27,536 nt of DNA from Intrasporangium_A sp051961875. GTDB lineage: Bacteria > Actinomycetota > Actinomycetes > Actinomycetales > Dermatophilaceae. How positions within the stretch are numbered: position 1 is the first letter of the stretch; the number at the start of each line of letters is the position of its first letter. This document shows positions 9,204 through 16,815 of the stretch, piece after piece. The notes under the pieces are model-generated. The model was not told the DNA's origin. It saw nothing but the letters and a program-made list of their open reading frames with translations, and did no database searches. Both the position numbers and the translations under genes were made by a program. Where the stretch lies: contig NZ_JBQCCV010000057.1 in NCBI RefSeq assembly GCF_051961875.1, positions 1-27,536 on the forward strand, in the 5' to 3' direction.

Positions 9204-9500
9204 CTACTGCGGGGTCGTCGCGGACCCGGCCCGGCGCTCCGAGTCCTTCGCGAAGTGCTCGGCCACGTAGGTGCCGGCACCGACGGCCGCGACGACGGGC
9301 CATTCGATCACGCCGAGGGCACCGACGGCCACCAGTCCGCCGTACCAGAGCAGCCGCTTCGGGTCGACCTGGATCGAGTCGGGCAGGGACAGCTGCATCG
9401 GCATCCCCGCCATCCCCTCTTGCTGCCCCCGGCCGGCGCCCTGCTGGCTCTCACTCGTTGCCCGCGAGGAGGCCGTCGTCTTGTCGTTGGGGCCTGCCAT
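9204..9500 (-). CDS. Small single-pass membrane protein A of the ATPase locus
   Basis: This is a 98-residue protein starting at ATG 9500 with a near-ideal AAGGAGGAG ribosome site. The first ~33 residues are polar, low complexity and rich in Gln, Ser and Gly. Next comes a short amphipathic stretch MQLSLPDSIQVDPKRL, then one hydrophobic segment (about 51-79). That segment carries a membrane-embedded acidic residue in GVIEWPV (63-69). The tail is charged. The same layout and motif occur in proteins B and C across the divergent promoter. It is the first gene of the minus-strand set, 22 nt before the ATPase, which suggests an accessory subunit, chaperone or regulator of that pump. I do not recognise a named family, and the function is inferred from context only. 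Confidence 0.8.
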   Translation of the reverse strand: MAGPNDKTTASSRATSESQQGAGRGQQEGMAGMPMQLSLPDSIQVDPKRLLWYGGLVAVGALGVIEWPVVAAVGAGTYVAEHFAKDSERRAGSATTPQ

Positions 9501-9613
9501 GGCTCCTCCTTCCGAACTGCATCAGGATCAGTAGGAAGTACCCATGCAGGGGGCGTGCATTCGGGTAAGGGCGCACTGTTGGTCGCACCCTTCACTCAAG
9601 GAGGCACGAGTCG
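9501..9613. promoter_or_regulatory. Divergent promoter region with inverted repeat ATGCA-N7-TGCAT (9544-9560)
   Basis: This 113-bp gap separates the divergent genes A and B and must carry both promoters. A 5-bp-arm inverted repeat, ATGCA (9544-9548) and TGCAT (9556-9560), lies near its centre. It is a candidate operator that could control both directions at once. Ribosome sites for both genes (AAGGAGG types) close the ends. I could not assign convincing -35/-10 pairs on either strand. Confidence 0.45.
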
Positions 9614-9898
9614 ATGAGCGAACCCTCAGACACTGTGCAGCAGGCCCCCAGCGGCGGCCGGGTGGCAGCGCAACAAGCCACGCAACGCAACACCGTGCAG
9701 GTGCGGATCCCGTACCTCGGCACGTTGGAGCTGCCACCGGCGAACGAGCTCGCCTTCCTCGGCGGTATCGGCCTGCTCGCAGTCACCGGGCTTGTCGATT
9801 GGCCGGTCGCGGGAGTCATGGCCGCCGGCCATATCCTGACGACGAAGCGCAACAACAAGGTGATGCACGATTTCGGGGCTGCGCTCGAGGAGGTGTGA
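9614..9898 (+). CDS. Small single-pass membrane protein B of the ATPase locus
   Basis: This 94-residue protein starts at ATG 9614 behind a clear AAGGAGG (about 9598-9604). Residues 1-26 are polar. Residues 28-42 (VQVRIPYLGTLELPP) form the same pre-membrane segment as in A and C. Residues about 46-76 form one hydrophobic helix, with GLVDWPV at 59-65 holding an acidic residue in the membrane. A basic TTKRNNK follows the helix, and the tail HDFGAALEEV is acidic. It lies divergent to A and the ATPase and upstream of C in the same direction. The shared motif and position suggest it acts with the ATPase, but no family name or biochemical role is recognised. Confidence 0.82.
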   Translation: MSEPSDTVQQAPSGGRVAAQQATQRNTVQVRIPYLGTLELPPANELAFLGGIGLLAVTGLVDWPVAGVMAAGHILTTKRNNKVMHDFGAALEEV

Positions 9899-10036
9899 CG
9901 TGGCGCCGGGTGGCCTCGGCACCCGCCGCGGCTGCCTCACCTCGTGCTGTCTGCCCCCGCCGATCCCGCCGCCGGGGCTTGCGGTGAGCACAGACTGGGT
10001 ACCGCCACACGTGGCAGGGGCGAAGGAGTGAGGACC

Positions 10037-10384
10037 ATGGCCCGCAACAATGCCATCGTGATCTCAGTGGGTCCCTTCCGGATCGACGTGCCGCAGTCCT
10101 TGGGCTACTACGGTGGCATCGCCGCGGCTGTCGGCCTCGGGGTGATCGAGCCCCCGGTCGGTGCCTTCATCGCCGCGATCCCTGTGCTGCGGATGCTGTC
10201 GAACTCGGCCGCCCCCCAGCCGGTGCGTTTCGTCGGCGAAGTGCTCAAGGGGGCGGCCAAGCCGGTCGGCAGCGACGGTGAGGGGACGATCACCTTGACG
10301 GATCCCGAGCAGGCCTGGCGGGGGGTAGAGGACGCGCTCGGCTTCGGGCGGACGGCCGCTCGGGGATCGGCGCAGACCGCCTGA
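10037..10384 (+). CDS. Small membrane protein C of the ATPase locus, with extended C-terminal tail
   Basis: I chose ATG 10037, behind GAAGGAGTGAGG, rather than an in-frame ATG at 9944; this gives 115 residues. Residues 6-21 (AIVISVGPFRIDVPQS) are the pre-membrane segment. Residues about 24-53 are the hydrophobic helix, with GVIEPPV at 35-41 matching GVIEWPV in A and GLVDWPV in B. Unlike A and B it has a ~60-residue soluble tail including TITLTDPEQAWRGVEDALGF. It lies 138 bp after B on the same strand and is probably co-expressed with it. No known family is recognised. It could be a membrane partner or sensor for the ATPase system. Confidence 0.78.
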   Translation: MARNNAIVISVGPFRIDVPQSLGYYGGIAAAVGLGVIEPPVGAFIAAIPVLRMLSNSAAPQPVRFVGEVLKGAAKPVGSDGEGTITLTDPEQAWRGVEDALGFGRTAARGSAQTA

Positions 10385-10450
10385 CCGACTGCCGGCCCAG
10401 CCACCGCGTCGGCGAGTCGAGCCCGATCGCGCCCGGCCGGAGGCCCCTTC

Positions 10451-11929
10451 TCAGTTGCGTCGCGCGATGCTCGTCGTGAGCGCGGTCGCGAACGCGGTCC
10501 AGCCGGCGTAGGGCAGGAGGCGGGTGCGGCGGGCAGCGCTGGAGGCACCGGCCCGTCGGGCCAGGTCTGCGGCGCTTGCGGTGAGCAGGGCACTCTCGAC
10601 CGCGGCCGCCCAGGGCCGGCGCAGCCGCCAGAAGATCACGCTCCAGGCGGTGTTGAGGGAGAGGTTCACGACGAGAGCCCGGCGATAGGCCCGCGCCTCC
10701 AGTACCCGGCCCTGTCGCTCGAGGTCGGTGAGGACCGCCGCCGAGGTCGTCGCGATGTCGGCGTAGAGGGCCGTCCACACGATCGGGAAGGCGGCCTGGG
10801 GTGGCTGCCACGGCGGCAGGTCGAGGGACCGGTACCACCCGGCTCCGGTCGTCGTCGCCACCGAGCCGGCGACGGCCGCCGCGACCGTGGCGGCGGACGT
10901 GACGGCGAGGTTGCGCGGCCCCCGGTCCGGGGCGCTGCCATTCACCGACAGGCCGACCGCTTCGTCGAACGTCGTCAGGCCTCCTGGCGGCTCACCGACG
11001 ATCTCCCGGAGGTCATCCTCCCCGGACACGACCTCGTGCACGACGCTGTCGATGAGGGTCCGGGCGAGGCCGGTGTCCAGGGGCGTGACGAGGCCGATCC
11101 AGAGGCTGGCCAGCCGCGGCGTGAGCACCGGCACCGTCGCGATGCGGCGCCGACCCCGACCGGTCAGTTCGGCATAGCGGCGCAGCATCTCCTCATAGGT
11201 CATGACGTCGGGGCCGCCGATGTCGAAGGTCCGGCTCACCGAGTCGGGGAGGTTCGCCGCGGCGCAGAGGTAGTGGATCGCGTCGTCCACGGCGATCGGT
11301 TGGACCCGGTTGCGCAGCCACCGCGGGGCGATCATGACGGGCAGCCGCGACGCCAGATGGCGCAGCATGTCGAACGACACCGACCCCGTCCCGAGCACGA
11401 TGGCTGCCTGCAGGACGGCGGTGGGGACGCCCGAGCCGAGCAGGATCTGGCCCACCTCCTGACGTGACGCCAGGTGCTCGGACAGCTGCTCGCCACGCGG
11501 GTGCAGACCGCCGAGGTAGACGAGCCGGCCCACCCCCGCCTGCCGCGCGGCCCGGGCGAAGCCGCGTGCCATGGTCCGGTCGCGCTCGGCGAAGTCATGG
11601 CCGGAGCCCATCGAGTGGATCAGGTAGTAGGCCACCCGGACCCCCGACATCGCCTGGTCCAGGTCGCCCGGTGAGCCGGCGTCGCCCTCGACGACCTCGA
11701 CCGCATCGCGCCACGGCTCGTGCTGCAGCCGGGAGGCCCTGCGTGCGAGCACCCGCACGTTCCATCCCTCCTGCAGCAGCGCCGGCACGAGGCGGCCCCC
11801 TATGTAACCGGTGGCCCCGGTGACGAGCGCGGTCCCTCGTGAGCCGGGTCGGCCGAGGGCGGCCGGCTCGGACGCCGAGGGGCCGGGGCCGCCCGAGGTG
11901 GCGTCTCTGGGGGTTGGTCGGTTGGCCAT
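10451..11929 (-). CDS. NAD(P)-binding epimerase-like domain fused to a TspO/MBR domain
   Basis: This is a 492-residue fusion starting at ATG 11929 with an AGGTG ribosome site, 6 nt after the preceding gene. Residues about 32-330 are an atypical SDR/NmrA-type Rossmann protein: TGATGYIGGRL at 37-47, then an NAD(P)-pocket region and the EDDLREI tail. Residues about 340-492 form a complete five-helix TspO/tryptophan-rich sensory protein. It shows WYRSLDLPPWQPP (365-377), FPIVWTALY (381-389), NLSLNTAWSVIFW (422-434) and LLPYAGWTAFATALT (471-485). TspO proteins bind porphyrins and in Rhodobacter modulate light- and oxygen-dependent gene expression. As last gene of the light-type operon, it may couple a reductase or redox sensor to tetrapyrrole handling at the membrane. 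This is inference; the domain assignments are strong. Confidence 0.9.
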   Translation of the reverse strand: MANRPTPRDATSGGPGPSASEPAALGRPGSRGTALVTGATGYIGGRLVPALLQEGWNVRVLARRASRLQHEPWRDAVEVVEGDAGSPGDLDQAMSGVRVAYYLIHSMGSGHDFAERDRTMARGFARAARQAGVGRLVYLGGLHPRGEQLSEHLASRQEVGQILLGSGVPTAVLQAAIVLGTGSVSFDMLRHLASRLPVMIAPRWLRNRVQPIAVDDAIHYLCAAANLPDSVSRTFDIGGPDVMTYEEMLRRYAELTGRGRRRIATVPVLTPRLASLWIGLVTPLDTGLARTLIDSVVHEVVSGEDDLREIVGEPPGGLTTFDEAVGLSVNGSAPDRGPRNLAVTSAATVAAAVAGSVATTTGAGWYRSLDLPPWQPPQAAFPIVWTALYADIATTSAAVLTDLERQGRVLEARAYRRALVVNLSLNTAWSVIFWRLRRPWAAAVESALLTASAADLARRAGASSAARRTRLLPYAGWTAFATALTTSIARRN

Positions 11930-11935
11930 CAGGAA

Positions 11936-12661
11936 TCACCTCGCGAGGCTGAGGGTGGGTGGGAGGAGCAGCAGCATCCCGGTCGACCACGTCACGTGCG
12001 TGATGGCCGGCCCGAGGACGCCGCCGGTGACGCGTCGCTGCAGGGCGGTGACGAGCCCGAGGGCCAGGGCCGCGAGGACGAGCAGCGGAACGCCGCTGCC
12101 CACGGTCGTGAGCGTGTAGAGCGCCGTCGTCCCGGCGACCGCGTGCCGGGGCGGGAGGGCCGACTGGAGCGCCCCACGGAAGAAGAGCTCCTCGGCGACA
12201 CCGTTGACGACGGCGAGGGCGACGACGAGCGGGAGCGGGCCGCCGCGGGCGTGGTCGAACAGGGACAGGACGGGGTCGCGCAACAGCGGTAGATGGGCCA
12301 CGACGAGTGCGCCCACGACGAAGACGACAAGCAGCAGCACCGCCTGGGCGAGCGACTGCACTACCGGGCGGGAGAGCCCTCCGGCCCGGGTGTGGCCCGA
12401 TCCCAGGTGGAGGGGCCCGGAGCAGAGGGCCCCGACGATCCAGACACCGGCGAGCGCGAAGCCGAGGCGGAAGAAGGCGGGGTCACCGGGGCTGGCCCGC
12501 AGGGTCATCGCGAGCCCGGCACCGCCGACGAGCAGCGTCAGGGCCGCCACGAGCCGCCGCCGCAGCAGCGCCCGGGGCGCCGGCCATGGTGGGTCGACGG
12601 CGACCGGCCGGACGAGTGCCGCCGTCAGGAAACGGCGCAGCTCGGAGACGGGAGTGGTCAC
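11936..12661 (-). CDS. CPBP-family (Abi/Rce1-like) intramembrane protein
   Basis: This 241-residue polytopic membrane protein starts with a GTG that overlaps the photolyase stop in GTGA and has AAGGGA upstream. Residues about 38-58, 66-84, 103-123, 143-155 and 190-208 are hydrophobic. The first CPBP signature is present (VAEELFFRGAL, glutamates about 157-158), as is the late histidine (GPAITHVTW, His222). The middle FxxxH motif is not evident: the equivalent stretch reads ALYTLTTVG. CPBP proteins are metal-dependent intramembrane proteases or related membrane factors. With one metal-ligand motif apparently missing, proteolytic activity here is doubtful. Its place inside the operon links it to the photo-oxidative response. 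Confidence 0.82.
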   Translation of the reverse strand: MTTPVSELRRFLTAALVRPVAVDPPWPAPRALLRRRLVAALTLLVGGAGLAMTLRASPGDPAFFRLGFALAGVWIVGALCSGPLHLGSGHTRAGGLSRPVVQSLAQAVLLLVVFVVGALVVAHLPLLRDPVLSLFDHARGGPLPLVVALAVVNGVAEELFFRGALQSALPPRHAVAGTTALYTLTTVGSGVPLLVLAALALGLVTALQRRVTGGVLGPAITHVTWSTGMLLLLPPTLSLAR

Positions 12662-14004
12662 GGGCGTCGTCCCTTCGCCTCCGCGAGCCGCGCGAGAGCC
12701 TCCCGGCGCTCCTCCGCGTGGTCGACGATGCGCTGGGAGTACCCGTGCGCATACCCGCTCGCGTGACGCCACGGCTCGTGGGCGGCGGCACCGGCCAGGT
12801 GGCGCAGCTCGGGCACCCACCTGCGCACGTAGTCGCCGTCCGGGTCGAACCGCAGTCCTTGCGTGACGGGGTTGAAGATCCGGAAGTACGGCGCCGCATC
12901 GGTCCCGGTGCCGGCCACCCACTGCCAGCCGTGGTTGTTCGAGGCGAGGTCCCCGTCGAGCAGGTGCTCGAGGAAGTGGCGGGCGCCGACCGGCCACCAG
13001 GTGTGGAGGTCCTTGACGAGGAAGCTGGCGGTCACCATCCGTAGCCGGTTGTGCATCCAGCCCTCGGCCCGCAGCTGTCGCATGCCGGCGTCGACGAAGG
13101 GGTATCCGGTACGCCCGCTGCGCCACGCATCGACGAGTCCGGGCTCGTCCTCGTAGGGCATGCCGCGGAGCTCGTCGCGCCAGTCCTGCCAGGCGGAGCG
13201 GGGGTCGTGCCAGAGCACGTCGGCGTAGAACTCGCGCCATGCCAGCTCCATGACGAACCGATCGACACTGCCCGCCGTCGCGGCGGACCGCCGCCGCGAG
13301 AGGTCGGCGAGCAGGGTGCGCGGGTGCACCTCGCCGTACTTCAGGGGGATCGACATCCGGCTCGTGGCGTCGAGGTCGGGCCGGTCGCGATCGTGCCCGT
13401 ATGACGTGAGCTCCTCCTCGAGGAAGGCCTCCCACCGCTCGAGTGCGGTGCGCTCCCCGACTTCGGCGAGATCCGTTGGCCCGTCGAGGGACTCGCTCGG
13501 CACGCCCGTGCGCCAGCGGGTGGCGGGGCGGCCGGCGGGCGGGGCCCAGCCCTGTGCACGCCAAGCCCGGGAGAAGGGGGTGAAGATCCGGTAGGGGCCG
13601 CCCTGCCCGGTGCGGACGGAACCCGGCCCAGCGGCATACGGGCTGCCGGTCGCGACGAGCGACGCGCCGTCCGCCCGGAGTCGGTCGGCCACCCCCTCGT
13701 CGCGGCGGCGCCCGTACGGTGTCGACTCCCGCGAGACGTGCACCTCGCGTGCGCCGACCTCGGCCGCGACCGCGGGGACGACCGCGACCGGGTCGCCGGA
13801 GCGGATGACGAGCGCGCCGTCAGTCTCCGTGTGCAACGCGGCGAGGGATCCCGCGAGGCGGGCGGTCCGCGCCCCGCCGGACGCCAGCAGTGCCGGGTCG
13901 AGGACGAACAGGGGGAGAACCCGGTCGGCGGTCGCCGCGGCGAGCAGGGCCGGGTGGTCGCCGAGACGCAGGTCTCGGCGGAACCACATCACGCTCGTCG
14001 TCAT
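12658..14004 (-). CDS. phr: Class I deoxyribodipyrimidine photolyase
   Basis: This 448-residue protein repairs UV-induced pyrimidine dimers using blue light, with FAD and an antenna cofactor. The start MTTSVMWFRRDLRLGDHPAL is the typical N-terminal photolyase strand. The C-terminal catalytic domain has the conserved FAD-binding and Trp-chain signatures ELAWREFYADVL, GMRQLRAEGWMHNRLRM and NNHGWQWVAGTG, followed by PYFRIFNPVTQG. The length matches the usual ~450-480. The ATG overlaps the SDR stop as ATGA, and the photolyase stop overlaps the CPBP start as GTGA, so it is translated within the operon. The cyclobutane-dimer subtype is more likely than (6-4), but only by overall resemblance. Confidence 0.95.
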   Translation of the reverse strand: MTTSVMWFRRDLRLGDHPALLAAATADRVLPLFVLDPALLASGGARTARLAGSLAALHTETDGALVIRSGDPVAVVPAVAAEVGAREVHVSRESTPYGRRRDEGVADRLRADGASLVATGSPYAAGPGSVRTGQGGPYRIFTPFSRAWRAQGWAPPAGRPATRWRTGVPSESLDGPTDLAEVGERTALERWEAFLEEELTSYGHDRDRPDLDATSRMSIPLKYGEVHPRTLLADLSRRRSAATAGSVDRFVMELAWREFYADVLWHDPRSAWQDWRDELRGMPYEDEPGLVDAWRSGRTGYPFVDAGMRQLRAEGWMHNRLRMVTASFLVKDLHTWWPVGARHFLEHLLDGDLASNNHGWQWVAGTGTDAAPYFRIFNPVTQGLRFDPDGDYVRRWVPELRHLAGAAAHEPWRHASGYAHGYSQRIVDHAEERREALARLAEAKGRRP

Positions 14005-14771
14005 GACCCGCCGGACGCGGCGAGCCGGGCGGCCACGCGGTCCCAGGCACGCACGGGCAGGACGGCGGCGACCTTCATCAGCACGGCCATCGGCAGCGGG
14101 AAGACGACCTCGTGGTGGCCGCGCTCGAGGCCGTCGGCGATGGCGCGGGCGGCGGCCTCCGGGCCGATGAGGAAGGGCATTGGGAAGGTGTTCCCCGCCG
14201 TCATCTCCGTACGCACGAAGCCGGGCGACACGGTTGTCACCCGCACCCCGCGGTGCGACAGGGCGGCGCGCAGTGACTCCAGGAGATGGAGCTGGGCGGC
14301 CTTGGTCGCGCCGTACGCCTCGGCGCCTGCGAGGCCGCGGTAGCCGGCCACCGAGGCGACACCGACGAGGTGGCCGGAACGGGACCGGACCATCTGCGGC
14401 AGCACGACCGCAAGCAGGTTGTTGAGGCCGAGCAGGTTGACCTCCACCTGACGAGCGAACGCCTCTCGGTCCCAGTCCAGGGCGACGAACCGCTCCCAGG
14501 TCCCCGCGCTCCACACGACGAGGTCCGGTCCGCCGAGGCGCTCCCGCACGGTGCTGGCGGCTGCTGCGGTCCGTGCGGAGTCGGTCACGTCGCAGGGCAC
14601 GACGAGCATGCCTCCGCGGGCCACCTCCTCGAGCCGGTCCTCGCGCCTGGCGCTGACCGCGACGTGCGCCCCGCGGGAGACGAGCTCGGTCGCGAGGGCC
14701 GCCCCGATCCCGCTCGAGGCGCCGACGACCCAGCATCGCCGCCCGGCCAGGGCGTTCCGGTGCCGCCTCAC
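14001..14771 (-). CDS. Short-chain dehydrogenase/reductase of the photo-oxidative operon
   Basis: This is a 256-residue classical SDR. The cofactor loop is GASSGIGAALA (residues 17-27), followed by ARRE (41-44, NADP-type basic residues). Asn112 lies in VNLLGLN. The catalytic set is Ser140, Tyr153 (YGATK) and Lys157, and SPGFVRTEM follows. The GTG start overlaps the upstream stop as GTGA. The hydrophobic tail (PLPMAVLMKVAAVLP) could touch the membrane. SDRs of this kind recur beside CFA-synthase-like, DUF1365 and FAD genes in light- or singlet-oxygen-controlled clusters. The substrate is unknown, perhaps a modified lipid or lipid aldehyde. Confidence 0.9.
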   Translation of the reverse strand: MRRHRNALAGRRCWVVGASSGIGAALATELVSRGAHVAVSARREDRLEEVARGGMLVVPCDVTDSARTAAAASTVRERLGGPDLVVWSAGTWERFVALDWDREAFARQVEVNLLGLNNLLAVVLPQMVRSRSGHLVGVASVAGYRGLAGAEAYGATKAAQLHLLESLRAALSHRGVRVTTVSPGFVRTEMTAGNTFPMPFLIGPEAAARAIADGLERGHHEVVFPLPMAVLMKVAAVLPVRAWDRVAARLAASGGS

Positions 14772-16066
14772 CGGGCGGTCCCGTCCGTCGGCTCGAGGCG
14801 GAGCTGGGCGACGTCGAGGTAGCCGGCCCGGAAGCCGGCCTCGCAGTAGGCGAGGTAGAACTCCCAGGTGCGGCGGAAGTCCTCGTCGAACCTCTCGGAG
14901 CGGATCGACGGCCAGGCCGCCAGGAAGCTCGTCCGCCACCGGCGCAGCGTCTCGGCGTAGTCGGCGCCGAAGGCGTGCTGCCGGGTGAGGCGCAGGCCGG
15001 CGGCGCTCGCGTGCTGCTCGACGGCCCTCGAGGACGGGATGATGCCGCCGGGGAAGATGTGCTTCTGGATCCAGCCGTAGGAGTGTCGGGTGGCGAGGTA
15101 GCGGTCGTGCGACATGAGGATCGACTGCAGCGCGATGGCTCCGCGGGGGCGCACCAGCCGGGCCAGTGTCGTGAAGTAATCGGGCCAGTACCGCTCGCCG
15201 ACCGCCTCGATCATCTCGACGCTGACGATCGCGTCGTAGCTGCCCGGGATGTCGCGGTAGTCCTGCACCACCACCTCGACGCGGTCGGAGAGGCGCGCCG
15301 CCGCGATGCGCTCCCGGGCGAGGTGGGCCTGTTCGACCGACAGGGTGACGGTCCTGACGGTGGCGCCGCGCCGGGCCGCCTCGATGGCGAGGGTGCCCCA
15401 CCCCGTCCCGATCTCGAGCAGCTGGGTGCCTCGACGGACCCTCGCGAGGTCGAGGACCGTCTGGATCTTGCGCTGCTGGGCGTCGGCGAGGTCCTGCTCG
15501 GCGAGCGCCCGGTCCCGGTCGAAGAGCGCGCAGCTGTAGGTCAGGGTCGGGTCGAGGAACGCGGCGAAGAGGTCGTTGCTGAGGTCGTAGTGCGCAGCGA
15601 TGTTGGGCTGGGTGTCGGTCCGGGAGCCGAGCTGGGTGGCGGGGATCGGCTGGTCGACCAGGCGGCGGAGCCGGAGAAGCCAGCCCGGGAGGAGGGTGGA
15701 GACCCTCTCGGCAAACGGCGTGAGGGCGTCGGCGAGGTCGGTGCCCGGTGCTGGTCGCCACTCGCCCGCGGTGTAGGCCTCGCCGATGCCGACCTTCGGG
15801 TCTCGCGCCAGGCGGCGGTAGAAGTCCTCCGGCCGGACGAGCTCGATGCCGGGGCGGTCATCGGACGACCGTGTGCCGCAGGTGCGCTCGGATCGGCCGC
15901 GCCGGGTGGGTGAGCCGAGCAGCGTGCCGTCCGGCAGGGCGATGTCGACGGGCACCCGACCGGCTGTGGTCCGCAGGAGTGCCCGGGCGACCTGCGCGGG
16001 TGCACCGAGAAGTGGCGCCCGCTCTGCGGGGCGGGGGACGGGGATGGTGGACGAGTCCGCGGTCAT
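14768..16066 (-). CDS. Cyclopropane-fatty-acyl-phospholipid synthase-like methyltransferase
   Basis: This is a 432-residue SAM-dependent lipid methyltransferase. The catalytic domain begins with HYDLSNDLFAAFLDPTLTYS and CA (Cys179, equivalent to the bicarbonate-binding cysteine region). The SAM loop LLEIGTGWG is at 216-224, VSVEMIEAVG at 281-290, FPGGIIPS at 338-345, and a late EFYLAYCEAGF holds Cys408. Length and order fit the CFA synthase family. ATG 16066 has an excellent AAGGAGG and overlaps the DUF1365 stop as ATGA. In Rhodobacter, relatives in a singlet-oxygen-regulated cluster are linked to furan fatty acid synthesis (UfaM type). In this setting it may methylate unsaturated acyl chains for that pathway rather than only form cyclopropane rings. 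That choice is inference. Confidence 0.92.
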   Translation of the reverse strand: MTADSSTIPVPRPAERAPLLGAPAQVARALLRTTAGRVPVDIALPDGTLLGSPTRRGRSERTCGTRSSDDRPGIELVRPEDFYRRLARDPKVGIGEAYTAGEWRPAPGTDLADALTPFAERVSTLLPGWLLRLRRLVDQPIPATQLGSRTDTQPNIAAHYDLSNDLFAAFLDPTLTYSCALFDRDRALAEQDLADAQQRKIQTVLDLARVRRGTQLLEIGTGWGTLAIEAARRGATVRTVTLSVEQAHLARERIAAARLSDRVEVVVQDYRDIPGSYDAIVSVEMIEAVGERYWPDYFTTLARLVRPRGAIALQSILMSHDRYLATRHSYGWIQKHIFPGGIIPSSRAVEQHASAAGLRLTRQHAFGADYAETLRRWRTSFLAAWPSIRSERFDEDFRRTWEFYLAYCEAGFRAGYLDVAQLRLEPTDGTAR

Positions 16067-16815
16067 CGCACGGCCTCCTTCGGGTGGGACGGACGGGGTA
16101 GGACGGGCAGGCGGCGCAGCCAGAGCCGGATGCCGTGAAGTCGGATGAGGGCCGTGACGCGCTGCGGCATGAGCACGTGGGTGGCGGCGACCCGGAGGAG
16201 AGCGGCGCGCGTGGCCGGCTGGGGCACTCCTCGGCTCGTCGCCGTGAGCACCCGGGTCCCCGCTCGGTCGAGACCGACCGAGACGCTGACGAGCTGCGGA
16301 CCGAGGCGCAGACGGACGTCATACGTGCCGGACACGTCGTTGAAGGGGGAGACGTAGAACGCCTTCTCGACGCGGGTCCACCCGCGCTCGTCGAGGTCGA
16401 GCACGTAGGCGTGCCGCTCTGCATAGGTGTTGTGCACCTCGAGGACGACGGCGCGCACCCTGCCGTCGGCGGCCAGGCACCAGAAGACGGTGAGCGGGTC
16501 GAAGACGTGGCCCAGGATGCGCGCGTTGGCCAACATGAGGACGCGGTCGGTGGGCTCCAAGCGGGTGCCGCGGCGCGCGAGGAAGCGCTCGAGGTCGGCG
16601 CGGATGCCACCGCCCAGGCGGCCGCCGTCGAGGTGATCCGCGGCGTCGAAGCGCGCGAGGGGCTGGAGCCACCGAGGCAGCTCGGGGAGGGCGTCGAGGT
16701 CGACGAGCCACTGGTAGGTCCGGTGCGTGAACGCGTGCCGGATGGGATGGCCGCGGGTGTGGCTGACCGCGCCCACCACGAGGGCGGGGACGTCGGGCGG
16801 GTCCACCCGGCTCAC
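16063..16815 (-). CDS. DUF1365 family protein
   Basis: This is a 250-residue protein with DUF1365 hallmarks: VGAVSHTRGHPIRHAFTHRT near the start, ILGHVFDPLTVFWCLAADG, VVLEVHNTYAERHAYVL and KAFYVSPFNDVSGTYDVRL. I chose GTG 16815 because it forms a GTGA overlap with the FAD protein stop and gives the usual family length. The family has no established reaction. It is found almost always between an FAD amine-oxidase-like protein and a CFA-synthase-like protein, as here, so a role in the same lipid modification is likely. The protein is basic and has no clear transmembrane segment. Confidence 0.92.
   Translation of the reverse strand: MSRVDPPDVPALVVGAVSHTRGHPIRHAFTHRTYQWLVDLDALPELPRWLQPLARFDAADHLDGGRLGGGIRADLERFLARRGTRLEPTDRVLMLANARILGHVFDPLTVFWCLAADGRVRAVVLEVHNTYAERHAYVLDLDERGWTRVEKAFYVSPFNDVSGTYDVRLRLGPQLVSVSVGLDRAGTRVLTATSRGVPQPATRAALLRVAATHVLMPQRVTALIRLHGIRLWLRRLPVLPRPSHPKEAVR

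Noticed and set aside
9182..9280. Longer N terminus for the P-type ATPase from an ATG at 9280
   Set aside because: It would overlap most of small gene A's conserved end and yields an Arg/Pro/Ser-rich stretch. GTG 9181 has its own AGGGGA site and sits 22 nt after gene A.
8153..9568. 471-codon plus-strand open frame across the ATPase start and gene A
   Set aside because: Composition is typical of a shadow frame. It conflicts with two genes that have good ribosome sites and motifs.
9944..10036. Longer start for small protein C
   Set aside because: ATG 10037 has a strong GAAGGAG site, and the residues before it do not match the A/B architecture.
12662..13564. N-terminal extension of the CPBP frame
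   Set aside because: It is photolyase sequence read out of frame. GTG 12661 forms the GTGA overlap and has a ribosome site.
14005..14736. N-terminal extension of the photolyase frame
   Set aside because: The extension is the SDR gene read out of frame. The true photolyase start is ATG 14004, in an ATGA overlap.
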